A stretch of 64,000 nt of DNA from Microstegium vimineum (Eukaryota; Streptophyta; Magnoliopsida; Poales; Poaceae). Shown here piece after piece: positions 42,830 through 55,030 of this stretch. The DNA is taken from positions 10,832,079 through 10,896,078 of the forward strand of contig CM039126.1 in NCBI GenBank assembly GCA_022036555.1, read 5' to 3'. Position 1 is the stretch's first letter, and every line of letters starts with the position of its first letter. A program made the position numbers and the translations under genes. The notes beneath the pieces were generated by a model that was given only the letters and a program-made list of their open reading frames with translations, ran no database searches and had not been told where the DNA came from.

Positions 42830-44820
42830 TCAGGCACCCGGAGTAGTGCTAGCATTTGTCGCACGAGCTGCAGAGGCAGGGGCCTGATCAGCTGGCAGCG
42901 ATTCTGCAACATTTCAGTAGCAAATATAGGCGTCAGTTACTGACAAGAAGACACGCCTAGTGTGTGACAAGCGGACATACGCACCTGTTGTGTTGGGAGG
43001 CAGTACTGACATAGCTTGAGGTTGAGGCGGCGGCAGCTGGAGCCTGAAGTTGTGCAAAAGCGAGGGAGCCGGAAAGAAAGGGGCCGGAATCTGTGCCGGT
43101 GGATGCTGCAGCAATGGTTGCATCGTGATCTGCTGTGCCGCCGGCGGATGCTGCACCAAAGGTTGCACGGCGACCGGCTGTGCCGCCGGCGGCGGTGGCA
43201 GTATCGCCCCCCTGGCGTTGGAGGCGGATGCGCCACGTACCCGAGGTACTGGTACTGGTGGTAGGGTGCCGCCGCCGCCGCCGTAGGCGAGGTCAGACCA
43301 TACAACTGAGCGTAGTAGTTCTGCAGCACTTGAGAATTGGCGAGGGCCTGCTTGATCATTAGTATCGGGACAATACAGTATCGAATTAGCCTCGAGGTGA
43401 TCACACATGATGAAACATGACAGAACACTAATGTTAAATCTGGATTTGCATCATAAAAAGAAGCCGAGAATAGTCAAAGCTTTCAGTGCAAATCTATATG
43501 ACCGAGGTCATACCTACATGGGGTAACAGTGAAAGAAATTTATCGCTGCATCTGCATGCAAGTAGGGTGGAGGAGCTGGCTGGGCCTAGGCATGTGCACG
43601 ATAAGTGGCACCGGCGGTTTTGCATGTGAGGAAAAGGCAAAAGCAAAGGAGATGGGGAAGGGAGAATTGAAGGGGGGTGGGGAGCATGCTTACCTGTTGG
43701 TATTGAAAGTCAGGCGGGTACCAGTACCTGCAAAAGTTTGTGGAGCTTCTTCATCAGTGACTGATTTTGGACAGGAAAAGAGCATGCTTGTGCTTGGGTT
43801 TGTTTGCCCACGTCTGGACCAACTTATCCACTACTACTATCACTCTATAATTCAGTACGGTACATCCCCAAGGCTGTAAAGGCCAGAATCTAGATCATTG
43901 ACCTAGACTACATTCCAGCTCCAGAACTAGGACTACTACATCATGCAATTAAAAAAAAAACAACCCCAATTCTTTTCAGTTCAGACAAAACAATCACTGT
44001 AGCAAATAAGGAAGGATGAGCTACTGCATTTTCGACAAAAATGAAACCGATATTGGAAAGTAAAAAAAAGGAGGAGGCATTATTAGCCCCTGTAGCACGA
44101 TTGAGATTTGTATGAAAGAGCCAAAACCAACATGACGTTAATGTTGCTAATGCAGGAGGCACTAAACGCACCAATAAGCTAGAAGCAGATGAGATCAGTG
44201 TTGGCGCGGCCGGGAGGCAAACACCCGGGCAGGCCCAGGCATGGTGAAAGAGACCTACTGGTACAACAATGGTGTTGGTGTGTGTGCGTGTGGGGGACCG
44301 AACTCTCTTTATCTAGGGATTCAGTGTGTTGGATGCCTGTGTCGCCCCCATTTGCATGGGCTACATCATGTAATGTGTGGACGACGACGACGACGACCAG
44401 GGTTGGATTAGGACCAGCACCCAAACTGAACTTGTTCGGACTTCTAAAATAATAATAACAATAATGGCTTTTGAGAGCTCAACTGTAATAAAAAAAACAC
44501 TATACGGTCGTGAGCCTACAAGTTGCATTACAGTGAAGAATCTGAGCAATTTTGGGAATAGATTTTGGCAAACGCAAACGAAGAACAAATGCATACGTAG
44601 ATGGTACAGGGGGGCACTAACCCGAAGTGAGACGGGTAGAGAGCAGCTGGGCCACCACCGTGCTGCTGCTGCTGCTGGGGCATCATCATCTGGGGAGAGG
44701 CCGGCGCCGCCCTTGGGATGAACTGCGGGACCTGCAAGTGGGCCCCCTGTCCTGCGTAGGGACCCTGCCTGTACGTAACAACAACAATTACCTGCCATGT
44801 TATTGGCTGCAGACGGACGC

Positions 44821-44868
<48 letters not shown>

Positions 44869-46844
44869 CTATAACGAAACGGAAAGCAGCGAACGACGCC
44901 AACCAAACAAATGTAAAAATGAGCTCTGCACTGCAGTGCACCGCGGAGAGCAGGCAGAGAATTCAGGCGACGAGGGCGCGCAAAGGAAGGTCGGTGCTAA
45001 AACAACCCGACAGCGCTGTTGTTTCCATCTGCGCGTGCAGTGGCGCAGCCCGCAGGCATGTGCGCCCCCGCTGCTTCTGCTTTGACCGGGCGGGCGGGTG
45101 GGTGTGTGGGTGGGTTCGCCCGGCGTTCGCGTCGTCTCGCCAGCCGCAGCCGTGGTGGCGCTCGTCGCCTTCGTCTCTACGTACTGTTTTTTCGCGCTCG
45201 TTCCTTTTCAGTTCTTGCCAACAAGCCAAGGCTACAGGCTACAGACTACTACTACAGGCAGGCAGCAGCACTGAAAAGCAAGCGTGTACGTCTGTCCGTG
45301 CCATGGCTTTGCTTCTGGCTAGTACGTACTACTGGGTTGTTGGCGGACAAGCCTGCAACGCCAAGCAACGCGGACAAGTTGCCAAACCAAACCAAAACAT
45401 GCGTAGTGCTACGGAGGAACAGGGGATTTTAGTTGGTCAGGGACGCACACATATACAACAGTGCGTTGCCTGGCCTCAACAATTGCTCGGCCGCCAGGCA
45501 ACCAAGCTGATCCGGTCGAGTCAAAAGAGGGACGCGCGCGGGCCAAAGGATCGTTCCCGATTCTCCTCTCCACTACCACTACCACCACTAGAATAGACCG
45601 TCCATGGCCATTACTTTACACCTCGTTCTCGCTGGCACGGACGACGGGGATGAAGATGAACTGGCCGCCACCGCCCACCCACCGACCTCGATCAACAAGG
45701 CGTCGCGTCCAGTAGACTCCTCCTATCCTACCGATTATATAGACTAGCAAAAAGAAATCGGAGGGGCCGGGCCTGCCGATACCGATCCAACTAGTAGCCC
45801 ATAACTGCCGTTCCAACTGCCAGTTGGTCTGCGGCAATAAAAAATGGCGATCCATTCCATTCATTCCATCGAGAGGAGGAGGTCGGACCGAGGATACGGG
45901 CGCGCAGCCACGCGCCCACGCGAGGAGTGGGGGCCCCGGCGGTCCGGCCTCCGGTCAGGGGGAGCACGAACCCAATCGAACTGACAGAGCCAGCCTGGGC
46001 AAGCTCACCCGTATGACTTCCCCCGCTCGCTGGCTCGCTGGCACGCAGAACCTTTTACCCTCGCGGTCCCGTCCCCACCCGTCAGCCTCACTGCCATGCC
46101 GTCCATCCCTTGCGTCTGCTACCTCCCGGACTGCTAGCGCAAGGGAAAGGGAAAGGGAAAGCCGCGCTAGCTTGCCCGGTGGCAATGGCGGGTTGCCTGC
46201 CTGCCTGGCTGGCTAATCAGGAATTCAGCGCGGGTTGTCGCGTTGCTGAAGATGAGCACGGTATGGGGTGGAGCAGTCGGAAGGAAGGAACAAACGACTA
46301 GGAGGAGGAGGAGGAGGAGGAGGAGGAGGTTATCGTTTTCCTTCATCGATCGATCGATTCCTTGTGATTGTGACTCACCTCGAGGCTGGGCGGGGCGGGG
46401 CGGCCCCAGCGAGGCAATGTTGCAGTTGGCGCGCCGCCCGGCGATCGTCGGGTTCGGGTCCTGCACCGCGCGCCACGCCGCCTCCGGCTCCCGGAACGTC
46501 ACCTGCGAGCACGCGCACATAGACACGGAACACGGCCGGCCGGCCGGCCAGCAACCTCAGAAACTTGCACGCGTGCCAAGCAGCAGGAAGGAAATGGGTG
46601 CGCCGCTTACGAATCCGTAGCCCTTGGAGCGGCCGGTGAGGCGGTCCGTGATGACGACGGCCTCCAGGATGTCGCCGTACCGCTCGAAGTGCTGCCGGAG
46701 CCCCTCCGAGGGCGTCTCCCACGCTAGCCCGCCCACGAACACCTTCGTCAGCGTCGTGTCGCCGAACCGCGACCGGTACGGACGCAGACCGCCGCCGGTG
46801 GCCGGCGACCCGGACGTCGTCGACGACGACGCCGGGGCTGCCAT
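42830..46844 (-). CDS. RNA-binding protein with one N-terminal RRM (RBM24/38-like plant family), six exons, with a one-base frameshift
   Basis: Minus-strand exon 1 is 46611-46844 (ATG at 46844, [12 protein letters not shown]). Exon 2 is 46379-46502. Together they encode one RRM with RNP2 KVFVGGL and RNP1 KGYGFVTF spanning the junction, ending [20 protein letters not shown]. Exon 3 (44622-44768) carries [13 protein letters not shown]. Exon 4 (43694-43727) has only 34 nt and encodes [11 protein letters not shown]. Exon 5 (42985-43347) is Gln/Pro-rich. Exon 6 (42830-42903) ends TTPGA and TGA. The family binds RNA and is thought to act in mRNA stability or splicing. In exon 5 one G is missing from a G run near 43215: the exon is 363 nt, but the phase of exon 6 needs 364. 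The exon 2/3 phase is also off by one as drawn, so a microexon or another indel may exist there. Confidence 0.85.
44825..44865 (+). repeat. (GA)n microsatellite in intron 2 of the RNA-binding protein gene
   Basis: About 20 GA units, about 60 bases on the 5' side (minus-strand sense) of exon 3. On the transcript it is a (CT)n tract that lengthens the polypyrimidine region before the exon. Confidence 0.95.
46301..46330 (+). repeat. (GGA)10 microsatellite in intron 2
   Basis: Ten GGA units about 50 bases from the exon 2 donor. An ATCGATCGATCGATTC stretch lies next to it. Confidence 0.95.
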
Positions 46845-47067
46845 CGCGAGCGCGCACGCGGGAGCCGAGGGAAGGCCTCGTCGGCGGCTGCAGGCGCGTG
46901 CGGTGGTGAGCTTAGCTTGCAGGCAGAGAGAGCAGAAGAACGCGGCCGGGCTGCTGTCGTCGTTCGTTGCCCCTGCGCCGCGGCACGCCGCCGTGCGCTC
47001 GCTCGCTGTCCTGTGCCTGCGTGGCTGGCTGACTGGCTGGTTTTTGGATGCGGACTAGTCCACTTCT

Positions 47068-47077
47068 CTATATAAAA
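47068..47077 (-). promoter_or_regulatory. Possible TATA box of the RNA-binding protein gene
   Basis: On the minus strand TTTATATAG lies about 225 bases upstream of the ATG. It is nearly palindromic and could serve either strand. Confidence 0.4.
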
Positions 47078-47079
47078 CC

Positions 47080-47574
47080 TCGCTGTGACTGTGATCGAGG
47101 TGGCTTAATGATCGTTGGAGAGGAGGAGGAGGAATCTGATGATCAGGTGGGTTGGGTTCGGAGGCTTGGGGAGGAGAGGAGAGAGACAGAGACAGACGGA
47201 CAGGCAGGCCGCAAGGGGTTTTGCGCTGGAGGGGGACGGTTTGGACGGGGTGACAGCTATGCTCACCCGTTTGTTTCTTTTGCTCCGCCTTCTTCCTTTC
47301 TCTTTGTTGTAGTATGTATTTTTCTCATGAATGAGTTTCTCAGCAACGTGTGTTAGCTTATGGATTATCTATGCATACAAAACTAATAAAAATGTATCTT
47401 TCCCTACTCCTCTATTGTCCATGCACATCTATAACTGTTGTTCAATTCAAAGGAAAGCTTCGTGTCTTGCTGCCGAACCTTCACGATACCAATTGATAAA
47501 AGAACTAAAAAGGAACACATGCATGCAAGTACTGATGCGGATGATGCCATCGTGGCAGCCAACATAAGCATTGG
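47080..47574. other. Upstream region of the RNA-binding protein gene
   Basis: Purine-rich on the plus strand at 47100-47230, then AT-rich. No coding signal I trust. Confidence 0.4.
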
Positions 47575-48556
47575 CAGAGGGAGAGAGAGAGGAGAGATGT
47601 TGAGGGATGCCACGTGTCACGACGCGTTATGAGCGGAAGCATATCTGGCAAATCCGACGGGTAGATGAACGAGAGCCACGCTAATGAGCTGGACCTTACC
47701 CGACAAATTTCACACGTCGATGAGCGAGAGTGTACCTGGCAGATTCCACCCACCGATGAGTGGGAGCGTACCTGACAGCTCTAGCTAGTCGAGCATGATG
47801 CACAAGAAAAATGTGTCCTAGTTTTGTAGCTAGACCATACCTGACAGATCCCACACGTCGATGAGCGAGAGTGTACCTGACAGATTCCACGCACCGATGA
47901 GTGGGAGCGTACATGACAAATCCAGTCGGTCATGATGCACAAGAACAAATGTGGCCCAATTTTGTAGGTATAGTTGTAACAAACTATTGAATCATAGTTG
48001 AGGTCGGGTTATCCTTGTCCATATTAGTACTTGGCATATCCGACACGCTGATGAGATGGATTGTACCTAATAGGTCATACGTGATAGGCAGAGAGAGGGA
48101 AGGAGGGGGGAGATGTTATGCGATACCACGTGACATGAAGCCCTATGAGTAAGAGCGTATCTGACAGATCTCACGTGTCGATGAGCGAGAGTGTACCCAA
48201 CAAATCCCACGCGTTGATGAGATGGATTGTACCTAATAGGTCTTACGTGATAGGCAAAGAGATGGGGAAGATGTTGAGCGACACCACGTGACATGAGGCG
48301 CTATGAGCAAGAGCGTATTTGAAATACCCCACGTGGTGAGCGAGAGTGTACCCAACAAAATCCCACACACCGATGAATTGGACCGTACATGGCAGATCCT
48401 AGGTGATAGGCGAAGAGAGGGGGGAGATGTTGAACGACACCATGTGACACGACACACTATGAGAGAGAGCGTATCTGGCAGACCCCACTCGTCTATGAGC
48501 AAGAGCATAACTGGCAGATCCTAGCGTCGACGAGTTGAGTCGTACCTGGAAGATCC
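47575..48556 (+). repeat. Degenerate tandem-repeat array, left part (split by the CACTA)
   Basis: A phrase of the type CGATGAGCGAGAGTGTACCTG followed by (A/G)CAGATYCCAC recurs many times, organised in units of roughly 130-175 bases. Between some units the sequence GGGGAGATGTTG..CACGTGACATGA is repeated. The array breaks at AGATCC (48556) and resumes after the CACTA at 62120 with TCCTACGCGCCGATGAGCGGGAG. It codes for nothing. CACGTG-type boxes recur in it (47611, 48127, 48286, 48330). Confidence 0.85.
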
Positions 48557-48564
48557 CACTACTA

Positions 48565-48826
48565 CAGGATTTATTAACCGTGACAGTTAAAAAGGATTAA
48601 CCGTGGCAGTTATTCCAACCGTCATAGATCAATGGTTACGGTTAATAGGGGCATTAACCGTGGCGGGCAACCACCACGATTAATAACATTAACCGTGGCG
48701 GTTAGGATAGGGCAACCGCCACTGTTAATGGTTATTAACCGTGGCGGTTGCTATAAGAAACCGCCACCATTAATGGATATTAACCGTGGCGGTTTCTTAT
48801 AGCAACCGCCACAGTTAATATTTTCC
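48565..48826. repeat. Left CACTA subterminal repeat cluster
   Basis: About twelve copies of a 15-16 bp motif close to TTAACCGTGGCGGTT, mostly alternating in direct and inverted orientation, so neighbours can pair as hairpins. In En/Spm elements such subterminal repeats bind the element's own DNA-binding protein. Confidence 0.9.
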
Positions 48827-49089
48827 AAAAAAACAAAAAAAATGTTTTTAAAATTATAAATTGGATTTCAAAACATTTTTCTCAAATTCAAGCACAGATT
48901 ATATAAGAGAACATAAGCCTCAATTTTAAGCATAAATTATATAAGATAACAACAAATATCGATTGAACATATATTACATGAATGTGTTGTCCTGTTCTAG
49001 AGAACTGATATCACAAAGTTACAACAAGTCATTCATTACACATAAGCATGTCCAGCATTTCATTAAACATATATGTATAACAAGTTCAT

Positions 49090-52000
49090 CTAATCGAAGA
49101 TGTCCGGCAGCTTGTAGTCAGTCATGTCTAAACCGCTGGTTCTCCAAGTAGGTAGCTTACGGTACTGAGGCAATGCAGCTAGCGCGTTGCCCGAGTAGAA
49201 AAATTTCCCACTAACTTCAGCACATTCATCGGTGACAAACTTACAAATATCAGCTATTGTGCGAGTGTTGGTCTTTTGATTCACATTTCGTCTCACCCAC
49301 AAATCTATACCTTTCTTGAGCTACCGCCAGCTTTGGCTAAATTTCTGGCATCTCCTGAGGTACTCACAAGCATAGTATCCACACAATAGTGACCCTTCAG
49401 GTTGATTGGCACACTGCATACATATGTAGCAGTAAGTAGTAGTAGGGTAGTAGTAGTGGTAGTAGGGTAGCAGTAGTACGAGTCGTATTACCGGGAATTC
49501 TCGCCTTATCCTGAGTTTTGTGCCCCACTCCTCCTTCACCTTATCGGACCTACGGTCAACGCAGGCGGGGTCTTCCACATACATCCTGTGAGCGCTGAAT
49601 GTGCATGCCACTAGTGTCAAACATCAGATGCAATCATATAGTTTGAGTGCTTAAAAGAAAATATGTGTAGTCATATACTATCGCAAACATCCTTCAAAAT
49701 GTCTGTATCCTCGCACGTTTGTGTTCCGCATGGAGTCGAATATGACCGTTGTTCCATCCTGAGGATAGATCATGAATACAATCCAATGCCTGTGTCGCTC
49801 ATGCTACACCATTCAAACAATATGGATCTAAGATCTTGTTGAAATATGAAACGTGGTGAAGCCAACAAGTATGCATGTATCATTTGGACTTACCCAAACT
49901 GGTGAGCGGCAAGGATACACCCTTTTCCCTAGAGCTGCTTCATGGCTTTGAGAATGTAGTGCCCCTTCCTGAACTTGATCTCGCCTCGCATCAAAGCTAT
50001 GGCGTTCACTCGCTCCATCCCTCTCAAGTTCGCTAGCTTCGGATTCGTGTCCATTAGCTCGTGGCCAATGATGGCCCTCTCGGTAATATTCATAGGAGAT
50101 AGGTAAATAACCTTATGCGACAACTCCTTGCATACATATAATTGCATCCTGCAAGCAGCAATGTCAACATTGCATACATTACTTCGATCGTAATGAACTT
50201 ACTTAGCTATAGAGATGCAGAGGTGCAACAACTTACATGGCAAACAGGGTGACTTGGGCGACATCGAGGTCTTTGCGCCGCAGCATTCTATGCATGTCAT
50301 GGTAGACAATTGAGAAATAGGCGTCCTCCTCCAAGAGGAAGTACTCCTTGGGTACCCTCTGAACAAACTCCTTCATGCCTAACCTCGAAGCATGCATATA
50401 CCAGAGATGGAACCTTCTAATCTCCCACGGTTCCTCAACAAGATGCCCTAACGTCAACATGAACTTGCTATTCTCAAAGTTAGCAGGGCAATCTGGACTG
50501 AGGGGCCAAAACATAGGCGGGGTTTTCTCCCTGTTATTGAGACAAGAGAAGAGTGTGTAAGTATCATATATATGTGCACACATACTATGCTTGCGATGTT
50601 TGGTTGCCATTTGTACCTTTGGAACGCCGTTGTGTACTGGTTATTTTCTGTGGCTTTCCACACCTCCCGTTCGACCTCGTTGAGATGGGCGGGTTTGTCC
50701 CCTGTGGCTTTCCACACCTCCCATTCGACCTCGTTGCGATGGGCGGGTTTGTCCCCTCTTCTTCTGGCTTCTTCGATGGCGGTGGACACTCCACATTCCT
50801 CCGGCTTTGAGGCGGCGTTTGGTGGCCCAATCCTTCATCTCGTCCCTATGGGTTGCTCGTGTCCGGACGTGGGCTACGTGATGGGCTACGACTTGGGCTT
50901 TGGTGGCCACCAACATCGTTGTTGTTGTCGTCATTGTCATCGTCACCTGGGCCGCCACCTGGGGGAGTCGGTGACCGGTGTGAGCTCTTTGGTGACAATG
51001 GATCCGGAGGGAAGTGAAGGTCGTCCTTGTTCCATAACACATAACTGCCCAAAGCACTAGCCAGGGTCGTGCCTCCCTCTTCAATGGTGAAATCAAGTTC
51101 ATCATCCTCATGGTGATCATCCGTCCACGCCACTATTACCTTGGCATACTCGGGCGGGATGGGATTGCCTTTGAACCTGTCTTCAGGGTTGGGTGGCTCT
51201 ACTGAGCCCTCCGCCACCTTCTTCTTCCTCCCCGCCCTGCCAAACAACACCAAGAGGTGGACCATTCTGGGCTTCACGATCTCATCGTCAGGATAACTTT
51301 GGGGGTGCAGAGGTACCTTCACCCTGTTGTGGCATCACGTCAGCCTGGCGAAACATCTGTGTCCTCAGCTCCACCATCTTTGGGTCGGTGCTCGTGAAAG
51401 CATCTTGTATCGACCCCATGATCATTTCCTTCATCGTGGCTTCCTTGCCGGCCTGGAATATACCTTCCTTGTATCCTTGCCTCGTGTGGTAAGAGGCGGC
51501 GTCGGACTGCCATGACCCCACATTCTTCCAGCTCTGCCACGAGGCCGGGGTGCTCGGGGTTTCCCAACTCCTCGGTGAGCTCGTCGTGGTCCCTGCGAGG
51601 TACGAACTCCCCACGTTCCTTTGCCGCCTTGACTGCGAGCAAAGTCTTCGCTGCCTCCTCGGTCTGTGGCTCATTGTACTTGGTCATTCCCTCCTTCATC
51701 TTCTTCGGCCGACGAGCATAGAAGTAGTCGCGTGACCTCTCGTTGACGCCGTGTAAGGGATAACTCTGCCCAGACGCTTCTGCGTCCCTTTCTTCCTGGC
51801 GCCAAATCGGCCTCTTACCGGCGTACCCGGTCATGCCTAAGTGGTGCGAGAACTTCTGGCTCTTGGACTTTGCTTCGTTAGTGCTCATCTTGTCGAGATA
51901 CTCATCCCAAACGTGTTTTTAATGAAGCTGTAGTCCACGAAGGGTGTCTTCCCGGTCTTCACATACTTCTTGTTCAGTGTGGCCCGGAGGGTGCGAAGGG

Positions 52001-52834
52001 ATTTGCCTGCAATAAACAGTGCATGCCCCCTGCATCGCTCCTCATTGTATTGGTCTGGTGGGTACTGGAAATATTTCTTGATTTCAGTCCATACTTTGTC
52101 CTTGAGTTCATTTGGCACCGTCTTCCAGTTGAAGTACGTGATCGGCACGTGCTCCCTGACTAGACATGAGCATTGGTTGCTGAACATGTCGATGACTGAC
52201 GGTGGCGCCAGGGGTTCTCCTTTGACCCGATCTGGTCGATGACATGCACCTTCTTGGTTACCTGGTGCCTCCCATGTTGGCCCCACTTCAAGTCAGACTT
52301 CTTGCCTTTGTTGGCACTTCCTGTTGCAGCTGCAGTGCTCGGTGTGGGACCCAAGGCATGGCCCTCTTCTTCATTGTCGGGAAACTCCAAAGACATAGGC
52401 ACCGAAGGTAACTGTCAAGAGTATATATGAGCCTGCATTAGTTGTATACTTACGTGTGGCAAATCAACGTTGTAAGCTAATTATTTACTTACGCATTGCT
52501 CGTCATCTAGAAAGTGTCGTTCTCGGGTGTTAGATGCTCGAGTTGAGGTCCCCATTTCTTCTTCTGCCTCTTCTTCTGGCTCCCAATCTGGATCAACTTC
52601 TAACTCCGTGGCTACTTTCTTAGGGGCCCTCGGTGTGAATACCTCCTCCTCATACGAGATGCTCTCGTCGTCTGAGGCGGACTTGGTGGGGATGTCCTCG
52701 CCATCTGAGGTGGATTTGGTGGGGATGTCCTCGCCGTCTGAGGCGGACTTGTCTGAGCCCTCGTCGTCTGAGCCCTTATAACTCGGGGCTGGGCTTGGCT
52801 CGCGCCATTCTTTTCCTCTTTGTTGGTCTGCCAT
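49090..52834 (-). pseudogene. CACTA second gene: En/Spm-like (Ptta) protein with C-terminal ULP1 cysteine protease domain
   Basis: ATG at 52834 (MADQQRGKEWREPSPAP) after an acceptor CTTTGTAG. The acidic N-terminus contains the repeat SDGEDIPTKS. Then comes a Ptta/En/Spm-type region (PNELKDKVWTEIKKYF, RGHALFIAGKSLRTLR, and in a further exon YPLHGVNERSRDYFYARR), about 52290-51340. The C-terminal ULP1/C48 part is spread over several exons: PKEYFLLEEDAYFSIVYHD (50340-50290), GHYILKAMKQL, HWIVFMIYPQDGTTVIFDS (49775-49719) with the catalytic His and Asp, and QPEGSLLCGYYACEYLR (49404-49354) with the Gln and catalytic Cys. It ends DYKLPDIFD and TAG at 49090. Such fusions are known in plant CACTA elements. 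ULP1 proteases cut SUMO-like proteins, but the role here is unknown. Exon limits are approximate, and some stops (for example at 51885, 49933) lie at or beside exon ends. Confidence 0.8.
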
Positions 52835-53439
52835 ATATCTACTACAAAGAAGAAAGAGTATTGCATTCACATATGAGAATATGAAAACATGAATATTCAT
52901 TTGGAATCTAAAAAGTACAAATTTATCAAATGGAAATTACAAAATTGTCCAAAGAAAAATACATAATCATTAAAAAAAGTACGATTTTGGCTCAGACCAC
53001 CCCAATGTCATCCCATACATCCAAACTAGTTGCTTGCAAGACAAGCCATCCTAGTTTAGGAGCTTATCCTCAGGAGGGGATTTGATCATCATCGCGCTGC
53101 CTCAGCATATTTTTCAAGTTTAATCATTGCAAATGCCTCAATTTTTTTTTGCCTCAGATTTTTTGTCTCTACTACTTGTCATCAATATCATTACTGGCTG
53201 CCTTTAGAAAAGGAAGCAAAATTTGGTGAGCAGTTTGTTCAATGAATGTCTACCATGCATGAGCACATCCTCTTGCACTCCCCTAGGCCACATTAGGAGT
53301 GAAGGGCGGATTCGGCACGTCCGGGTGTGTCTCATGATGAGTTATGACATAACATGACAAAGACAGCCACAGCTTCCACATAAAACCTTGAAAAAGGCAA
53401 ATGCACAAAGGCAACCACCTCAATTATTGGTTGTTATTA

Positions 53440-53900
53440 TCATCATAGGCATTAGTGAACAACAGTGAGAGTAGTAGTAGAGTAATGGCATATGAACAAC
53501 AGTAATGGCAACAGCCAGCCAACACCATTATAGAGCAGTAGTGAGCAGCAGTAGTAGTAGAGAGTAGTAGTAGACTAATTGCTCTAAAAAAGTAATCAAA
53601 ATAGACATCATCTTGTCAAAATAGAGCAACAAAGCCAGCAAAAATCTCATAGTAGATAGTAGTGTGCAGTAGTAATCAAAATAGGTAGTACACAAGAAAG
53701 TCCAACCTTGTAGTAGTAGGGGAGTAGTAGTAGCAGTAGAGAGTAAAGTCCAGCCTTGTAGCAGCAGTAGTAGTATAGAAGTAGCAATAGTAATAGTATT
53801 GGCAGTAGTAGAGAAGTATAGAAGAAGTAGATAGCAACAGCCAGCCAACACCATTAGTAGTAGGGTAGTAGGGTAGTAGGGTAGTAGTAGAGCAGCAGCA
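53440..53900 (+). repeat. (TAG/CAG)n imperfect microsatellite, block 1
   Basis: Dense AGTAGTAG and CAGCAG units with interruptions. It recurs at 54295-54660 (block 2) and 55990-56350 (block 3). Confidence 0.85.
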
Positions 53901-53904
53901 GCAA

Positions 53905-55030
53905 AGTGATCCCAATATTGGATTTTTAGAATCAACATCATTGCAAAGTGTCTTAGGTCTCAGTTCATATTACAAATTTTCATCATTGCAATGTGCAGGT
54001 TTATTAGAGCAAAGATTCTAGTAAACACTTGTTGGTGCGGCTGCCGCACCTAAAGGTGCTCCTCCTGCGCTAACAAGTGTTTACAAATCAAAATAGCCAA
54101 CATCATGTCCAGGAAGCACAATAACATCATATACCTACTGCACATTGCTCAGTGTGTAAAAATTGAAATAGCCATCATCATGTCCAAGAAAGAAATAACA
54201 TCACTGACCTAAGACACTTTGCTCAGTGTGTAATAATCAAAATAGGCATCATCTTGTCAAAATAGAGCATCAAAGCTAGCAAAAATCACATTGTATAGAA
54301 GTAGCAGTAGTAATAGTACTAGTAGTACTAGCAGTAGTAGAGAAGTATAGAAGTAGCAACAACCAACAGTAGTAGATAGCAACAGCCAGCAGTAGTTGAT
54401 AGCAACAGCCAGTAGTAGTAGGGTAGTAGTAGAGCAGCAGCAGCAGTAGTATAGAAGTAGTAGTAGTCTAGAAGCAGCAGTAGTAGTAGAGAGTAGTAGA
54501 GAGAAGTAGTAGAGTAATAGAGAGTAGTAGGAGAGTAGTAGAGTAATAGAGAGTACAAGAGCAACAGTATAGAGCAACAGTAGAGAGCAGTAGAGCAGCA
54601 TAGTAGTAGTGGAGAGTAGTAGAGCAGCAGTACGGTAGTAGAGGGTAGTAGTACAAGACACATAACACCTGCCCACAAACAAGAAGTGCCTTTTATATGC
54701 TCCCAATCTTGGATTTTTAGAATCAACATCATTGCAAAGTGCCTTAGGTCTCAGTTAATATACAATTTTTCATCATTTCAATGTGCACGTGTATTTATTA
54801 GAGGAAAGCAAAAAATCTAGTAAACAATTATGGCGCGGCTGCCGCACCTAAAGGTGCTCCTCCTGCGCCAATAAGTGTTTACACAACTCAAAATATCCAT
54901 CATCATGTTCAAGAAGCCAAAAAACATCATATACGTGCTGCACATTGCTCAGTATGTAAGAATTGAAATAGCCATCATCATTTCCAAATTGAAAAAACAT
55001 CATGAACCTAAGACACTTTGCTCAGTTCTA
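53905..55030 (+). repeat. Segmental duplication with paired hairpin modules
   Basis: GGATTTTTAGAATCAACATC at 53920 and 54711 begins two related stretches of about 330 bases, each following a (TAG)n block, so the whole unit is about 790 bases. Each contains the module GGCTGCCGCACCTAAAGGTG (54036 and 54837), whose GTGCGGCTGCCGCAC core (perfect in copy 1; GCGCGGCTGCCGCAC in copy 2) is a 6-bp-stem hairpin. It is bordered by inverted AAACACTTGTT / AACAAGTGTTT in copy 1. Confidence 0.85.
54295..54660 (+). repeat. (TAG/CAG)n imperfect microsatellite, block 2
   Basis: Same composition as block 1; part of the duplicated unit. Confidence 0.85.

Noticed and set aside
53440..54660. Tyr/Leu-rich minus-strand frames that look like membrane proteins
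   Set aside because: They are translations of the (TAG/CAG)n microsatellite.
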